From the NCBI GenBank assembly GCA_946894095.1, contig OX335649.1, positions 16,944,001 through 17,008,000 on the forward strand: 64,000 nt of DNA, given 5' to 3'. The notes below the pieces were generated by a model. That model did not search any database. It saw only the letters and a program-made list of their open reading frames with translations, and was not told the origin of the DNA. This document shows positions 1-11,949 of this stretch, piece after piece (the stretch's first letter is position 1; the number at the start of each line of letters is the position of its first letter). Source of the DNA: Incurvaria masculella. Lineage: Eukaryota > Arthropoda > Insecta > Lepidoptera > Incurvariidae. The position numbers and the translations under genes are program-made.

Positions 1-1350
1 CAAGATACAATACATTAACATTACATAACATACCCGTGAAGCGATAGTGCAGTACCAGCCTGACCAAGTGCCGACTGCTTCGAATCCCGTGTTGAAACCT
101 ATAACTTTTTTCTCGGCATAAAAAAAAGTTAATAACACTATACAAAATACAAGTTGCAGTAATTATACAAGAAAAGTAAAAAACAAAATACTAATCCAAA
201 GAACTAATGAATTATCAAAAACAGAAAGATTAATCCAAAAACAAAAGTCTTATTGCAAAAAGTACAAACTCATGAAGCACACCGATATACATCCGATGAA
301 CATTACATTTCCAGCAGCACTGTAGAGCATCGAATTTGATAAATCATTGTTAGAACAAACAATTTCTCCTCAAACCAGTAATTTTGTATTCGTCGCTGTG
401 CATCATTAATGTAATGGAAAATAGTGATAGTGCGACCATTAAATACAAACAATTTCAAAGTGAGTCCTAACTTTGCGACTGCGGTGCTGTGCTATAGGCG
501 ACGCAAAGGCATAAAGTTTCCGGTCACTGGGTACATTTCTGGATAGTGTTAGTATGTCTGTTCCTCTTGCATATAAAGCGTTTAGGATATACTGTTGCCA
601 AATAGATATTGGCCCTACGGTCTGAGCATGGTAGTTGGCCCGTCATCAAAGTTGTTTGCAAACTGTGCAGCTCCGTGGCTGTTGATTTTCGTTAGAGCGT
701 TTGACAGCTTCGAGTCGTGTAATCGAGCGATGTTATCAAATAGCTCTGGAGTCTCGCAGGAAATTGCAACAGTTCTTGCTCAGCCACCTCGCTCTACCGA
801 CTGAATAGACTGCAGGATGCTGTAAGAACAAATTGTCTAGGGACTGAACGTTCTCACAATGCAAAACAGGAGCGGGTGTGAGAGTAGACCCACCCATTCC
901 CGCCTTTCTGAGGTACATTCTGTCAGGTACCATGGAAAGTGTATCTGTGAATGGTCTGTGCGCTCGATGTTATCATTTACTAGGGATGCGCTCGATAATA
1001 TCGATGAATAGGGAAGAACAGGGAATACCAAACTTTTTGAGTACGAGGCTTCCTCATTGAGCCAGAATATTTTAACGGATCACTTTGCTCAAGAGTGTCT
1101 AAAAGATGATTTCACGGAATTGAGGAAGTAAGCATGAAATATAAACTGCAAATTTGCCCTGGGATTCAAACCATACGCCAGGGAATGCAGACTTAAATCC
1201 TGGATGGATCAATAAAGAATATGCCCTATGACTGGAGCACATGGTCTTCAGCTCAGAAGTGTACATTTCTTAGTCCTGGGTTATGGGCCGCTTTCCATAA
1301 ACAATGATCCTAAGAATAACTTAAAAAAAATATAATTACATTTGTTATAA
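1..1350. other. No gene recognised; AT-rich unique-looking DNA
   Basis: I see no convincing coding region, RNA gene or repeat here. Short open frames near 595-1060 overlap on both strands and have no recognisable domain, so I treat them as chance. Confidence 0.5.
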
Positions 1351-1354
1351 AAAA

Positions 1355-1539
1355 TCATAAAGTCCAAAAAGCATAAGGTCCAAAACCCAGAACATCCAAA
1401 AGTATGTATTTTTTCATATATTTATAAATGCAAATATTATAATCTAACCTAACCGAATTGAAAAAGTTCCGAATTCATTAGTGTTTTGGACGGTATGGGT
1501 TTTGGACTTTGTGCTTTTTGGACTTTATGATGCGTCCCC
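1355..1539. mobile_element. Small MITE, family U, copy 1
   Basis: Terminal inverted repeats start TCATAAAGTCCAAAAAGCA at the left and read as the complement at the right (GGACTTTATGA at about 1520-1530). Arms are about 45 bp with a short AT-rich centre. A second copy in the opposite orientation lies at 42454-42657. There is no coding capacity. The centre carries CTAACCTAACC, which is much expanded as TTAGG units in copy 2. Confidence 0.8.
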
Positions 1540-1835
1540 ATCCTTTACACCTATAGCAAGAATGATGGGAACTTTTCGTATTGAGTAAATTCGTCATTTT
1601 TTAACTGATACAAACATAAATAAATGTATGCAAGTTTGAAAGGAATAAAATCAACATCTCGATATATGTGCCCGTGGCCTTACGAACATCACTATTTCTA
1701 GATCAGTCGTAAAACCAAATGAGATCGTTGCTGTGAAACGTTTAGCTCTAGTGTTGTACTGGATGCAGCTGCAAGGTGCGCTTGTGCACTCGAAAATGAG
1801 ACCTACGCTTTTACACAAGAAAATCGTCTAGACTG

Positions 1836-1880
1836 ATTGGCCGCATGCAATGCAACCCGTTCCCATTGCATGCGGCCAAT
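1836..1880. repeat. Short palindrome (17-bp arms)
   Basis: ATTGGCCGCATGCAATG at 1836-1852 is exactly complementary to 1864-1880, with an 11-nt loop. Imperfect complementarity continues outward (CTAGAC on both sides), so this may be the core of a small decayed fold-back element. Confidence 0.6.
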
Positions 1881-1884
1881 TCAC

Positions 1885-3890
1885 GATTCGGTCTAGTTTT
1901 CATGGTGAAAACATGATTTGGAGTGGAGACATCAAATGAAATAAACCCAACACATTTAATGAACTGAAACCGCGCTTCGCTGGGTTAGTAATCGACTGCA
2001 GACGCGTAAGTGCTGATCGATAATTGCTTGTAATGCCTGCAGAACTGCAATTTTGCAGTTAAACTGTTAAGGGAAATTGCATTCTCGTGTAAGCGCTATC
2101 GATATTACGGGCCTGAACATAGAGTTAAGTACTCGGTATTGTAAAACTTGTCTTGATAACGTTAGCGATAGTTCAAAGCAGTATTCTAGGCATTAAAATT
2201 AACAAGTTTTGTACAAGTTTTGCGGAAACAAATTTCCCGTAAATTATTTGTTACGTCTGACAATAAAGACTCCAGTGAATTGATTGTTAATACAATTTAC
2301 ATTACCTTTCCATCTCTCATACCTCTTACCCCGCTTCCACAACCTCACACACCCTCACACAAGGTAACGCTACCAATTACACGATTGTATGGGCGCGGAA
2401 TGAAATTCATGCATATTCTCTGTTTTTTCTGTGCACTGGTTAAAGATAAATATTTTAAAAATAAGGTGAACTCAGTTGTTTGTCTATTGTTTAAAATAAA
2501 TACATAAACGGAGCCACTAAAGTAAATGAAACCGCTGTTTATTTTGCTGCAAATTAAGAATAAAAAACCACATGCAAGACACATAAACGTTGTAAACACA
2601 GTCATTGTTAACATTTCTTTACAACTTATTCGCGGCTTAATGTGAAGTAAAACTGTAAAGTCAGGTGATTACACACAGCCTTATAGAACACCCCGGAGAG
2701 TCGGCGAGGCGCGGGCCAAGTTGGCTAATTAGCCCCGCTCGCTTCTCATATCAAGTGTTAATTAATTAAAGGGAAGATAAGATAGAAGACACGTAGGTGG
2801 CTGCGCTGTCAGAAATAATTGTGGAGGTTCGTATCACCGCGGGCATAGGATATGTTCACTGCGGTTGACAGGATTGTTCATGGGTACATTTCGAACCGGC
2901 AAAGGCTGCTTAGATAACGTGACGGCTGTATGGAAAGGGTCCTTTGCCTACCGCCTGACAACAACATGTTGCCAAAAAACAAAGTTTTTGATCTAGTTCT
3001 GTCAGTGCTGTGACAGATCGAATTGTACTTCCAGTAGGAAGTTGTCTTTGCCAGTAACAGCAACTTAAGGAAGAAGAGATTTTGAAAGCGTTCACAAGAA
3101 GTCGTAAGTCGTGCTTGTTGACATAAGTGCCACGTGTTTTGCAGTCTCAAATCTGCAGTGCCGGCCGTATAGGCTTGGGTGTGTGTGGGTGCAAAAGTGA
3201 AGTATCGGCAACGGCGCACGGAGAAACCAGCCAACAGCCAGCAGACGCCGACCAGCGAGCATCGATAGTAGTGAGAAGCCCTAGTTCTAGATCCAGTAGG
3301 TTAGGGTCTATCCGATGCATGGGCATCTTAGGGCGTCTTCGTCGGTCAATTGAGTACCGCCCACGAACACAAGCTTAGGGTTGGTAGAGCAAGAAGACAA
3401 TTTTAGCGTGATTCATTATACTTTTGTAGTGATGGAGAAGAAAAGATAATAGAGAGCGGTAAGGTACAGATCGCTGCATATAGCTCTTTTATTTATATAT
3501 TTATTTGATAAGGGTATACAAACAGATACAAATTTTGACTAAACTAAATAATATGAAAAAGTAATCATTGAACAACATTGAAGCACCGTGTTCCACAAGT
3601 AATACATATGAAATATTTTAACACACCACACATTTTTCTTCCACATACATTAACGCTCTGAAAATCACGAACCACTTCATTAACGACAACCATTTTATTC
3701 AAATGTAAACTTATGAATATTTAAAATTTATCAACATAGATAACATCCTTCAGAACCAGTTTTGGCTAGATTTTCCATTGTAATGCTGGCATTTTATTGG
3801 AGCTACATATAATATTTATATATATAGATTTATATGCAATATTATATATGTAGGTTTATTGTTATAATATTTTTAAGTAAGTTTATTACA
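1885..3890. other. No gene recognised; contains a more GC-rich stretch near 3130-3400
   Basis: The segment is mostly AT-rich. A moderately CpG-rich patch around 3130-3400 could be an untranslated exon or promoter of an unseen gene. The open frames in it lack ordered domains and overlap on both strands, so no gene is called. Confidence 0.35.
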
Positions 3891-3896
3891 TAACTA

Positions 3897-3917
3897 ATGT
3901 ATGTATGTATGTATGTA
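3897..3917. repeat. (TATG)n microsatellite
   Basis: About five ATGT/TATG units in tandem. Confidence 0.8.
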
Positions 3918-3962
3918 CCAAATGATTACTTAGTTTTAGGTTAATACTCAAAGTAACAAACC

Positions 3963-4140
3963 AAACCTACCGCCACTACGTACGAAAAACTTCTCAAACA
4001 CCCAAAGGTCGGCTGGAAGAAATCTCTTCGAGGGATAAGCCCGCCTTTGCGCTCCACTTATGTTGTTATCGCACTATACTTTCTTTTGTAAATGGTTTTT
4101 TTTTGTGGCGTAATAAAGAATTTTCAATCAATCAATCAAT
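3963..4140 (+). mobile_element. 3' end of a LINE with (TCAA)n tail
   Basis: The segment ends in an AATAAA-type signal (about 4112) followed by four TCAA units (4124-4140), the usual terminus of a non-LTR retrotransposon that ends in a short tandem repeat. Only about 180 bp remains, so this is a strongly 5'-truncated insertion. The clade cannot be assigned. Confidence 0.55.
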
Positions 4141-4330
4141 AATATTGGAAATTCTTGCAAACTATATTTGAATCATAAATTATATTTGAAAATACTCCTA
4201 CATAACGCATCGACTTCAAATTGAATTGAATTACTTAAAATTAAAATCTAAATATTTTAAAATAACCAAACATAAATAGTGTTAGCCTTCGAAAAACTGC
4301 AGAAACGTTTGCAGAAATTAATTAATACTG

Positions 4331-4570
4331 TAGATCCCCTTCCCTTACTAGGTGGTAAGCCCGCCCGTGGTGGTACCATCGCATTGGATCAAAATATGGT
4401 CGAAGCGGCCATGAAAAATTGTCCGTGTTTTCCATCCAGTTCAATGTAGCCGTGCTCATAAAGGGAAGGTCCTGGCATGGCACCTAATTCCTTCGGGAAT
4501 GTGGTGTAATGGGCTAATATCATAACGGCAGTTGTGTGGTGTAAGCCATTCATGTCAGGTTGCATAAACA
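4331..4570 (+). mobile_element. SINE, 5'-truncated body
   Basis: It matches the body shared by all SINE copies in the window: CCTTCCCTTACTAGGTGG, then GGTACCATCGCATTGGAT, TTCCATCCAGTTCAATGTAG and GGCATGGCACCTAATTCC, ending near a GTCAGGTTGCATAAA motif. The Pol III promoter head is missing. Confidence 0.8.
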
Positions 4571-5950
4571 AAATGTTATAGCCAACAGATCTAAATACCT
4601 ATTAGAGACACGAAGCTGGTATTTGAAAAAACTTTACAATATTAATATAAAAAACAAAAACACGCTTTCAAACAATTCCACTAAATTCGGCTATTATAAA
4701 TAAATTCGCTCCGAAATCAAATTGCACATTGGCTGGAATCGAGCTAGAGACATACTCGGCCAAGGCGGCCGTGGTGTGGGGGCTGAATTACAGAAACATA
4801 ACTTAACGCGGCTCCGCCACTCCTTTCAGGAAAACTCCGGGGAGGCTCGCGAGGGAAACGCTGTCGTCGAGGGCACAGATAGAAGCGAGGAAGCGGCGAT
4901 AGGCTGGCGACAGCAACAGCGAGACGAGAAAAGCCTGTGGGTCGATTAGTCCCCAACGAGTTAATTTATCGCGCATACTGGGTCGATCTTGAGCCCAATA
5001 GCAGTTGTGAGATTAAAGACTTAAAGTAGTGATATTTTCTATAGGTTTCCGTATTCTTTTACTATAGGCTACAATGCGCGACTTTTTTATTACTGGAACA
5101 CCCACATTCCGATTTCTGTGGGAACACCGATGCTTCTGTGGTTGAGTAGTCAAATAGTGTTTACACAAAGTGTTCTATTAAACTTGAAAAAACCACAGAA
5201 ATCGGAATTTATAATTCTGTGGAAAAAACCATGCCACCACCATTAGAAAAATTCAAATGTTTTCATGAATTGTGATAACGTTTGTCTCATTCAAAACCCA
5301 GAAAAAATATTTGATTACATAACAAATTAGCTCAAAAAATAGCTAGCTACAAAAAAAGGATGTATTACTGAAATAATGGAATTAAGAGAACCGCCAAAAC
5401 AAAAAATATTAGGACAATCAAGGATTAAGCGCTGAGCGGCGTTGTTGGTCTGAGTGGTTGAACTGGAAAAAATGTCACCATCAAAATCAAGAAGAATTCT
5501 GTGAACACCTACGAAGAATATATAAACAATATTTTATAATTAAAATAGTACAGCTACTTTATGTTACCTCCGGCGTGATTTCACCTGATTTTATCCTCAT
5601 TAAAGGGTGGGTATGCATATACCCGAGCCGCAGATATAACCTACGTTCAGCGAATTATACATACGAAAGCAGAAGTTTGTACCTTTCGTGAAAGACGAGG
5701 TGTCTTGATATTCGAAGAAGACTTATTAGCTGGAGATCGTGTAAGTTCGGGGTGGGTGCGGGTACGCATTTATGTAAATTACATTTCTAACGCTGCGTAT
5801 GTTGATTGAAACAAATAATTAACTTAGCGTGATGGTACGCATGTATACCTATGGTACCCGTAGGGTAGACGATATGGTCTAACGCCATACGGTACGTTCA
5901 CAGCACTTTTCTTTCGCTTCCCCTAAAGACAGGTGCTTGATATATGCTCT
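4571..5950. other. No gene recognised; GC-rich patch at 4745-4950
   Basis: A CpG-rich patch (4745-4950) contains a pyrimidine-rich tract ending TTTCAG near 4830 that could be a plus-strand acceptor, but no protein family is recognisable. The rest is AT-rich. A pair of related inverted segments (ATTCCGATTTCTGTGG and CCACAGAAATCGGAAT, about 5107-5200) suggests a small decayed fold-back element. Confidence 0.35.
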
Positions 5951-6175
5951 ACGATCATGGGTATGCAGCAGGTGGCGAAATTGGTAGACGCAATACCCGC
6001 GAATGGTATTTTTTGCTGTTTCGGGTCCAGCCTTGCAGTATATTGGTAAAGTAGTTATTTTTACTGACCTCTTTCTTCAATTAATGTGTCCTTGCTTCAC
6101 GGTCGATTATACATACATACATATCACATTCCTTGGAATAAGCGACGTACCTGCTTAGTACGAAAAAGTACAGTT
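5950..6175 (+). mobile_element. tRNA-Leu-like dispersed repeat, copy T1
   Basis: This is a tRNA-like module (see 5966-6038) followed by a body containing AATTAATGTGTCCTTGCTTC, ATTCCTTGGAATAAGCGACG and TTAGTACGAAAAAGTA. The same module and body recur at 27929-28235 with its duplicate, and at 41835-42120. It is probably a SINE-like or tRNA-carrying non-autonomous element. The mobility mechanism cannot be read. Confidence 0.65.
5966..6038 (+). pseudogene. tRNA-like cloverleaf, bacterial Leu-tRNA-like D arm
   Basis: The module is 73 nt. D-arm segment GTGGCGAAATTGGTAGACGC is followed by a 5-bp anticodon stem (ATACC/GGTAT) with loop CGCGAAT, and TTCGGGTCCAGCC, a B-box-like T arm. The acceptor ends CAGCAGG and CTTGCAG pair at 6 of 7 positions, counting one G-U. 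Position 33 is G rather than U, and the long variable arm of leucine tRNAs is absent, so I do not expect a working tRNA. The T stem has one mismatch in this copy. Confidence 0.55.
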
Positions 6176-6599
6176 ATTTTAAATATTAAATTGGGATAAA
6201 ATATTGAAAAAATAAACCAGCCGATATCAACTCGGTCAAGTGCCCTACAAGCATTCAACAACAAAACAGAATTACAAAATGTCGATTCGATTGTTTATTT
6301 CGCTAGACTTTATGCTCGTTTAGGAAATAAGGAAAGAAATAACAAGTGCGGGACCCTAAAATCGTAGGTTTTCAGACATCATGGTGTACAGAATCGGGTA
6401 ATTAAACTGATGGTCTACCACTTATTTTTCACTGACTCAAAATGTTCATCCTCCTCATACATTTACATAGCTGCACACAAAAATATGGTAACTTTTGTTT
6501 TAAACAAAAGTTGTGGAACAAATATGTTCAGTTTCGTGTACAGTACCCCTTTCAGTTCTGACCAGTTTCTATACACTGTACAATTAAAGGAGCTTTGAA

Positions 6600-7240
6600 C
6601 GGGGGAACGGCAGAACGTCCAATATGCAGATCGTATAATATCATATTTCACAAAATTTTAAAACCATGCACAACGTATAATCGGAATATCGTATAATTTT
6701 ATACGTAGTGCATGAAGAAGTTTAAAAAATAAAATTACTTATTTCTCCATGCATAACGTATAATAGTCACAACGTATAAAATTATGATCTTTATTTAACA
6801 AAAAAAGAAAACCATGCATATCATATAATCCAAAAACTTTTCATACGATAAGCGCCCTTATGAATATAGTATTAAAGCATATACTCGCACGCGACTTTTC
6901 GACCGTCTCAATTAGCGCAAGGTGGCCTTTTAGCAAATTGTTACTCTTTAATAAATATCGATTCGCAGCAATTTCAGCTTTAAATGTATCGTAATTAGGG
7001 CGCTTTATGCAGTGCTTCTTGCCATATTATACGTTCTGCATGGTTTTCTTTTTTTTTTTATTCACGTAAGGAATATTACACGCTCTGCAAGATGCAAAGA
7101 GTTGATTCTATTTTTAAACTTTCTTCATGTACAACGTATAAAATTATACGTTTTGAATATTATACGATATGCATGGTTTTAATTTTTTGGAAAAAAATAC
7201 TTTTATACGTTGTGAATATTATACACGACTCCTTTGAACC
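6600..7240. mobile_element. Fold-back element with repeated subterminal motif
   Basis: The left third (6620-6850) has several copies of a motif like CATGCATAACGTATAAT. The right third (7020-7230) has the same motif inverted (ATTATACGTTCTGCATGG). At least eight occurrences are visible, spaced roughly 30-70 bp. The centre (6850-7010) is unrelated and non-coding. Inverted clusters of short motifs are typical of transposase-bound subterminal regions, but no superfamily can be assigned. Confidence 0.6.
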
Positions 7241-7245
7241 CCCCT

Positions 7246-9545
7246 TTCAATGCAGATAAGGCGTGACTCCGCCTCTTCGCGCCTAAGCTAACTTTATGCC
7301 AATGACGCCGTTTGTCGCGGGAAACTTTTTTAATCTACCTCGACCCTTAGGCCCTTTGTTACACTGAAATAAGCGCGTTTTCATTATCCCTTTTTACTTC
7401 GATGGGCCATGAATGAAGATAGTGTCGCGCTCTCGCCAGGGGCCTCCCAATTTTGCCAAAATGTTATGTTGCTTACGGCAGCTTACAGCGAGGACTGGGC
7501 GAAATTGTGAAAGTTTAACATCGTAAAAGGAGGATCTTGGAGTTGTAAAATTTCGCGAGATTAAGCACTAACAATTTGTTTCATTTCGTGTTAACTCGGG
7601 GCATTCGAATAGTTTTAATTATTTTGTCACTTCTAAGTAATTTCACGTTTTAGTTAGGTTTGTATGCAAATCGGTTTGCAGATAAATTATTTGGCCGAGT
7701 TATGGACTACTGGGAGTAATAAATAATAAATGGGACATAAAATATGTTAAAACTAATCTTATAAAAATATAGTATTCTTCTAAATATAGTACATCAATTG
7801 TTATTAAAATTATCGAATTACTTTTTAACAATTGTCCTTCGAATAAAAGTAAGAATGTGAGAAATTCGTTATTGTTAGTTTCAGATTTTTTTTAAACATA
7901 ATCAAGCTGCTTACCACTAACCCGTCGAACATTAAACAGTATTAAATACAAATATAAAAAAATAGGGTAAGCTCGGTCGGTCAGGCAGGATCAATGAAAT
8001 CAATCGACAGAGAGTTGAGTAATAACCGTAGAAAATACAGAACGAACATCATAGTAAGACATTTTTACGATGTCATCATAGACATTTGACGGCCACTGAC
8101 GCCGAAATGTCGAATAGAATCGTTTCCTATAAATCAGTTTTCCTAATGAATTTTTAAGCGGAAAAGTTTCCCAAGCTATAAATCGGTCGGTCGGAAGTTG
8201 GAGTGTGAGCGTAAATTTTGTGAAGTTTAACACCTCCCGCACCATTCGTCTACTGGGGGTGAACTAATATTTCGTAAGTCAATATATTTTTATAAACAAA
8301 AAAAAAAACATTGTTGTTGATACATTCGATTAGGTTATAGGCCATACGCAAAGATGGTTTTCCCCACGTACGTTATTTTGAACTTAATTGTCGAGCGGCA
8401 AAAGTTGTTATTACTGGCAGCGTGTCGGGTATTTCAAACGCATCCGCCGCCACACTTCATCTCGGTGTCGCTGGAAGGCGGCTTGCTAGGGTTGTCACTG
8501 GCCTTTTTAAAAATGTTTTACTGTTTTTAGCGTATTATAAAATACCTACAAAGGTTTTGGAAAATATTATAGATACGAGTATCGTGTTTACATGTTTGAA
8601 TAAGGGGGAAAATTAAAAGAATATTGTTAAAATACAGGCACAATGATAGGGTTTAGATATTAAATGTATAGTAACACCGCTGATATTATAGTACTAATAA
8701 TATAATGCCGATCCCCAAATGGTTACATATTTTAATGAATGGGCAAAAATTCGAAACGCTGCTAGCTTGGGACACCCATATTTTTTATTTACAATAATGT
8801 AGCGTTCATCGCGTATACCATAATGATGCCAAACTCACATTGTGTTATCTACGTCACTCTGCGTCCAAAATATATCTATAGATCTAAAAGCAAAACCGCA
8901 AGTCGTCCCATGTATGGAACAATACCAAAATATTCAGAAATATTTTCCTCTTCCTAATGTTTCCTAATTTTTTTATGCTTGCCAACCCGTCCTATGTCCT
9001 AGAAGCGTGTATTTCACTGTTCTGAATTATTTATATAAACCTCAAACTTATTTTTCGCTACGAACCAAAACAAAAAGATTAATGCTATAAATACGCCCGT
9101 CTGTGTTAGCTTGGGCGAGTTCTCTGTGAAGTTTTGCCGCGTGGGTTATAATCGCCTTAAGAAATTTCCCCTCGACGCAAGCCCCGCGGGTCCTCTGCAA
9201 ACACAACACTCTTATTTTAGGACAAACCACGACGTGTTGGCCTCGAGGTATCATCGGTGGCGGCGGCGGCAGACACCGCATCTAGACGGCGCTGGTGCCA
9301 AATTCATTCATTCATCGGTTCCGTCCAGCGAGCATGGAAGTACGGGAGTAGTAACCGAAACAGCGCCGGCGAGTGCGTTCGCTTACGAATTCGCTTGCTA
9401 CTTTTCTCGAGTTCCAACGACACGTACGACGACGTTAATGCCTTCACACGACGCTATTTAGGGCAACGAACATTGGATGTTGCGCGTCCCGAAATCTTTT
9501 TTTAATGAAAAACCGTCTGGCTGTGTTGAGAAACAGAAGGTGATC
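7246..9545. other. No gene recognised; CpG-rich patch at 9110-9490
   Basis: Mostly unique AT-rich DNA. A CpG-rich patch at 9110-9490 has a short CGG run. Open frames on both strands overlap there without a recognisable domain. It could be an unmethylated regulatory region or a non-coding exon. Confidence 0.35.
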
Positions 9546-9548
9546 TGA

Positions 9549-9887
9549 GTCCCACTAGTCACCTAAATTGGCGTTTACGCCAAACCGATGGACTAGCGTT
9601 TTCAAATGTATGGAGAAATTTAGGAGCGTGCGCAGAGGGCGATAAGCTAACTAACATTTGCGAGTTCGAGTTTGATTTGACAGATTACTCACTGTCGTCG
9701 CCGTATATACGTTGACGTTGCCGTTTACACTGACTCCGCGTTTTCATACAAATCGGAAATCCGAGTTTTATTTTGAAAGCTTGAAGAGGTCAAACCACAG
9801 AATGATTAGTAAAAACGTGTATGGGGTTTGAACATTTTACGTAACTTCGAAGTTCCGTAAACGCCAATTTAGGTGAGAACTCGAACT
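9549..9887. mobile_element. 340-bp MITE, family M, copy 1
   Basis: The left end has CACCTAAATTGGCGTTTACG and the right end has its complement CGCCAATTTAGGTGAGAAC. The interior contains GTATGGAGAAATTTAGGAGC, a TTTGATTTGACAG segment and CATACAAATCGGAAATCCGA, all shared with copies at 43678, 60459 and 62653. No coding capacity. Confidence 0.85.
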
Positions 9888-9889
9888 GG

Positions 9890-10885
9890 CCACACTGGGG
9901 GTTAACATGGAAAATAATTGGCCAGGTGAATAGCAGATGAACAGGCAAAAGAGTGATCAAATCTGATTAAATTTCGTACCATGCCAACTGGTCAATTTCA
10001 GTCCACTTGGCCGAATAACACTTGAACATGTCAAGAATCGTTATGCTAGGTCTACGTCAAAAATATAAATGTCGCATACTCTATTTCCATGCACATTAGA
10101 ACTGACAAATATACTTTGCCAGTCACAAAATAAGTTTAAAAGTTAATTCAAATTTAAGAAGTAAAAGCTCACAAGAAAAACAGAAGGAGAAACGTTGAAA
10201 ATAGATATATATATATATAAAACAATAATTATGAATCCTACGAACTTAACCTAAATCTGTATTCCATCGTCAATGTAAAATTAGTAAAACATATTTTACG
10301 AACTTAATCTAGGACTGAGTTTATATCGCCACTCCTGTTTGTTCATGCTCTTGGTTCCGTCGTAGGCGGGGCGCGGCAGACAGAAATACTCGATTATAGC
10401 CTAACCGCTACGTGTCGACACACCCCGACGCTGTGTCTAGCCGCTGTCGTTACCCCAGTCCCGTCCTCGCTGAGCGGTAGGCAGTATCTAGGTTCACTCG
10501 AACAAATTGTTTACATTGGCACTGTGTCTAACGACATATCTAATAGGCGACTACGACTTTGTTTTCGAGCAACGAGCTGCGAGCGTGAAAATGCTCGTTG
10601 TCAAAGTTGTACGCTTCGGAGACTCCGACGCCGTATTGTCTTGAAAATATTCGCGGAACAAATTAATTTCGTCGACACGTAACGTTTCACAGCTCGACCT
10701 TCTTTTCACTTGTGTGTGATACGTTATTAATTTGGATGTTGTTTTATAAATTCAATTTAGAAATTTGGCCTTAGAATATTGAACAAGACGCAGGTGTTGA
10801 TGTATTCGTGCTTACGATATTACAGTTTCACATATTAAACAGATTAAACAGGTACCTACAAAACATTTTCTCATTTTTCGCCTTA
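9890..10885. other. No gene recognised
   Basis: AT-rich DNA with a (TA)n run near 10207-10220 and a moderately CpG-rich stretch at 10340-10700 without convincing coding structure. Confidence 0.4.
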
Positions 10886-11153
10886 TTTTAGGGATCCGTA
10901 CCCCAAAGGGTGCTAACGGAACCCTAATACTAAGCCTCCGCTGCCCGTCCGTCCGTACGTTACAAGGCTGTATGTCATGAACCGTAATAGGTAGGCAGCT
11001 GAAAATTTCACAGAAGTGTCTATTTATTTTGCCACTATAAGAAGTAAGATAAAAAAATAGTAAAAGTTAAAACATGGTTGGTTTGTGTTAAATCTTGTAT
11101 AATGGGACGGAACCCTTCGTGTGCGAGTCCGACTCGGACTTGGCCGGTTTTTT
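10886..11153 (+). repeat. ACGG-type interspersed repeat, copy C1
   Basis: It begins TTTTAGGGATCCGTACCCC, has CCGTCCGTCCGTACG (the ACGG microsatellite core on this strand), then CATGAACCGTAATAGGTAGG, and ends CGAGTCCGACTCGG...TTGGCCGGTTTTTT. Both ends carry a GGTTCCGTACC-like motif beside a T or A run. No coding capacity. Confidence 0.85.
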
Positions 11154-11783
11154 AAATATCATTACAACGTGAATACAGTGGCTGTCACGTGCCACAGTAT
11201 AATTTTAAAATGTCTTGAATAAAATTAGACGTTAATTAAACACAAAGAAATTTAAACAATATAATTTCATTGTTGCTATCTATTGAAGTTTCTTTCTTAT
11301 GTATGGTTAACTAAAATTATTAAAACTTGGTAAACATTTAATTAAATATATTTTTTCTTGATACACTTAAATGTATGCACTTTACTTAGGTACACCAGCA
11401 GAAACCTAAAACATGCTTCGGACCATAGCACAATTCGCATAAGATATATTGTGTATCATATACATATATTTATTAATGTAATTATTAGGAAGAAAACTTT
11501 ACTGACGCAGAAGTAGGTTATTCAGTTTCAATTGGTATCAGCCATGCCAATATATGTAATGTGGGACTCAATGTAACCTGATATAAATATCGAAGATCGA
11601 ATAGTATAACGATGACATGAGAAAAGGTTTGACTGCAGATGTCAAGATAAACCGTTTCAATTAAAATGTACGGGAAAATCCACGATATTTTTACTTAGAC
11701 CAGTTTTTTTGCAGAAACGTTTACATCTTGCTCATTTCCAAAATGTTTTGAGAATTGCTTAAACTTACATAAATGTAAAATCC
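11154..11783. other. No gene recognised; AT-rich
   Basis: AT-rich sequence with no repeat or gene I can name. Confidence 0.4.
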
Positions 11784-11841
11784 TTAAGGGCCTGGTACTA
11801 GCCAAATCGCAAAGTTAGACGAGGCACCCCAAGTTAACTAA

Positions 11842-11888
11842 CTAAGTCTGACGATTATAAGTGTCATTCTTATAATCGTCAGACTTAG
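11842..11888. repeat. Perfect hairpin, 20-bp stem, 7-nt loop
   Basis: CTAAGTCTGACGATTATAAG (11842-11861) is exactly complementary to 11869-11888 across the loop TGTCATT. The related copy at 39610-39645 has only one arm. Confidence 0.9.
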
Positions 11889-11949
11889 ATAATTCAATTC
11901 CAAGACAAGGAATCACAATATATGATTCCTTGTCTTGGAATTGAATTAT
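11889..11949. repeat. Perfect hairpin, 27-bp stem, 7-nt loop
   Basis: Positions 11889-11915 are exactly complementary to 11923-11949 with loop CAATATA. It directly abuts the preceding hairpin. The related MITE copy (near 39575-39610) has only one arm of it. Confidence 0.9.

Noticed and set aside
4722..4956. Coding exon in the 4.8-kb GC-rich patch
   Set aside because: Overlapping frames on both strands and only a weak acceptor-like tract. Not enough to call a gene.
5966..6038. Functional tRNA gene
   Set aside because: No U33, an acceptor mismatch, a T-stem mismatch in this copy and dispersed repetition all point to a tRNA-derived repeat.
8000..8245. Minus-strand 81-codon frame
   Set aside because: It looks protein-like at a glance, but I could not tie it to any family or splice signal.
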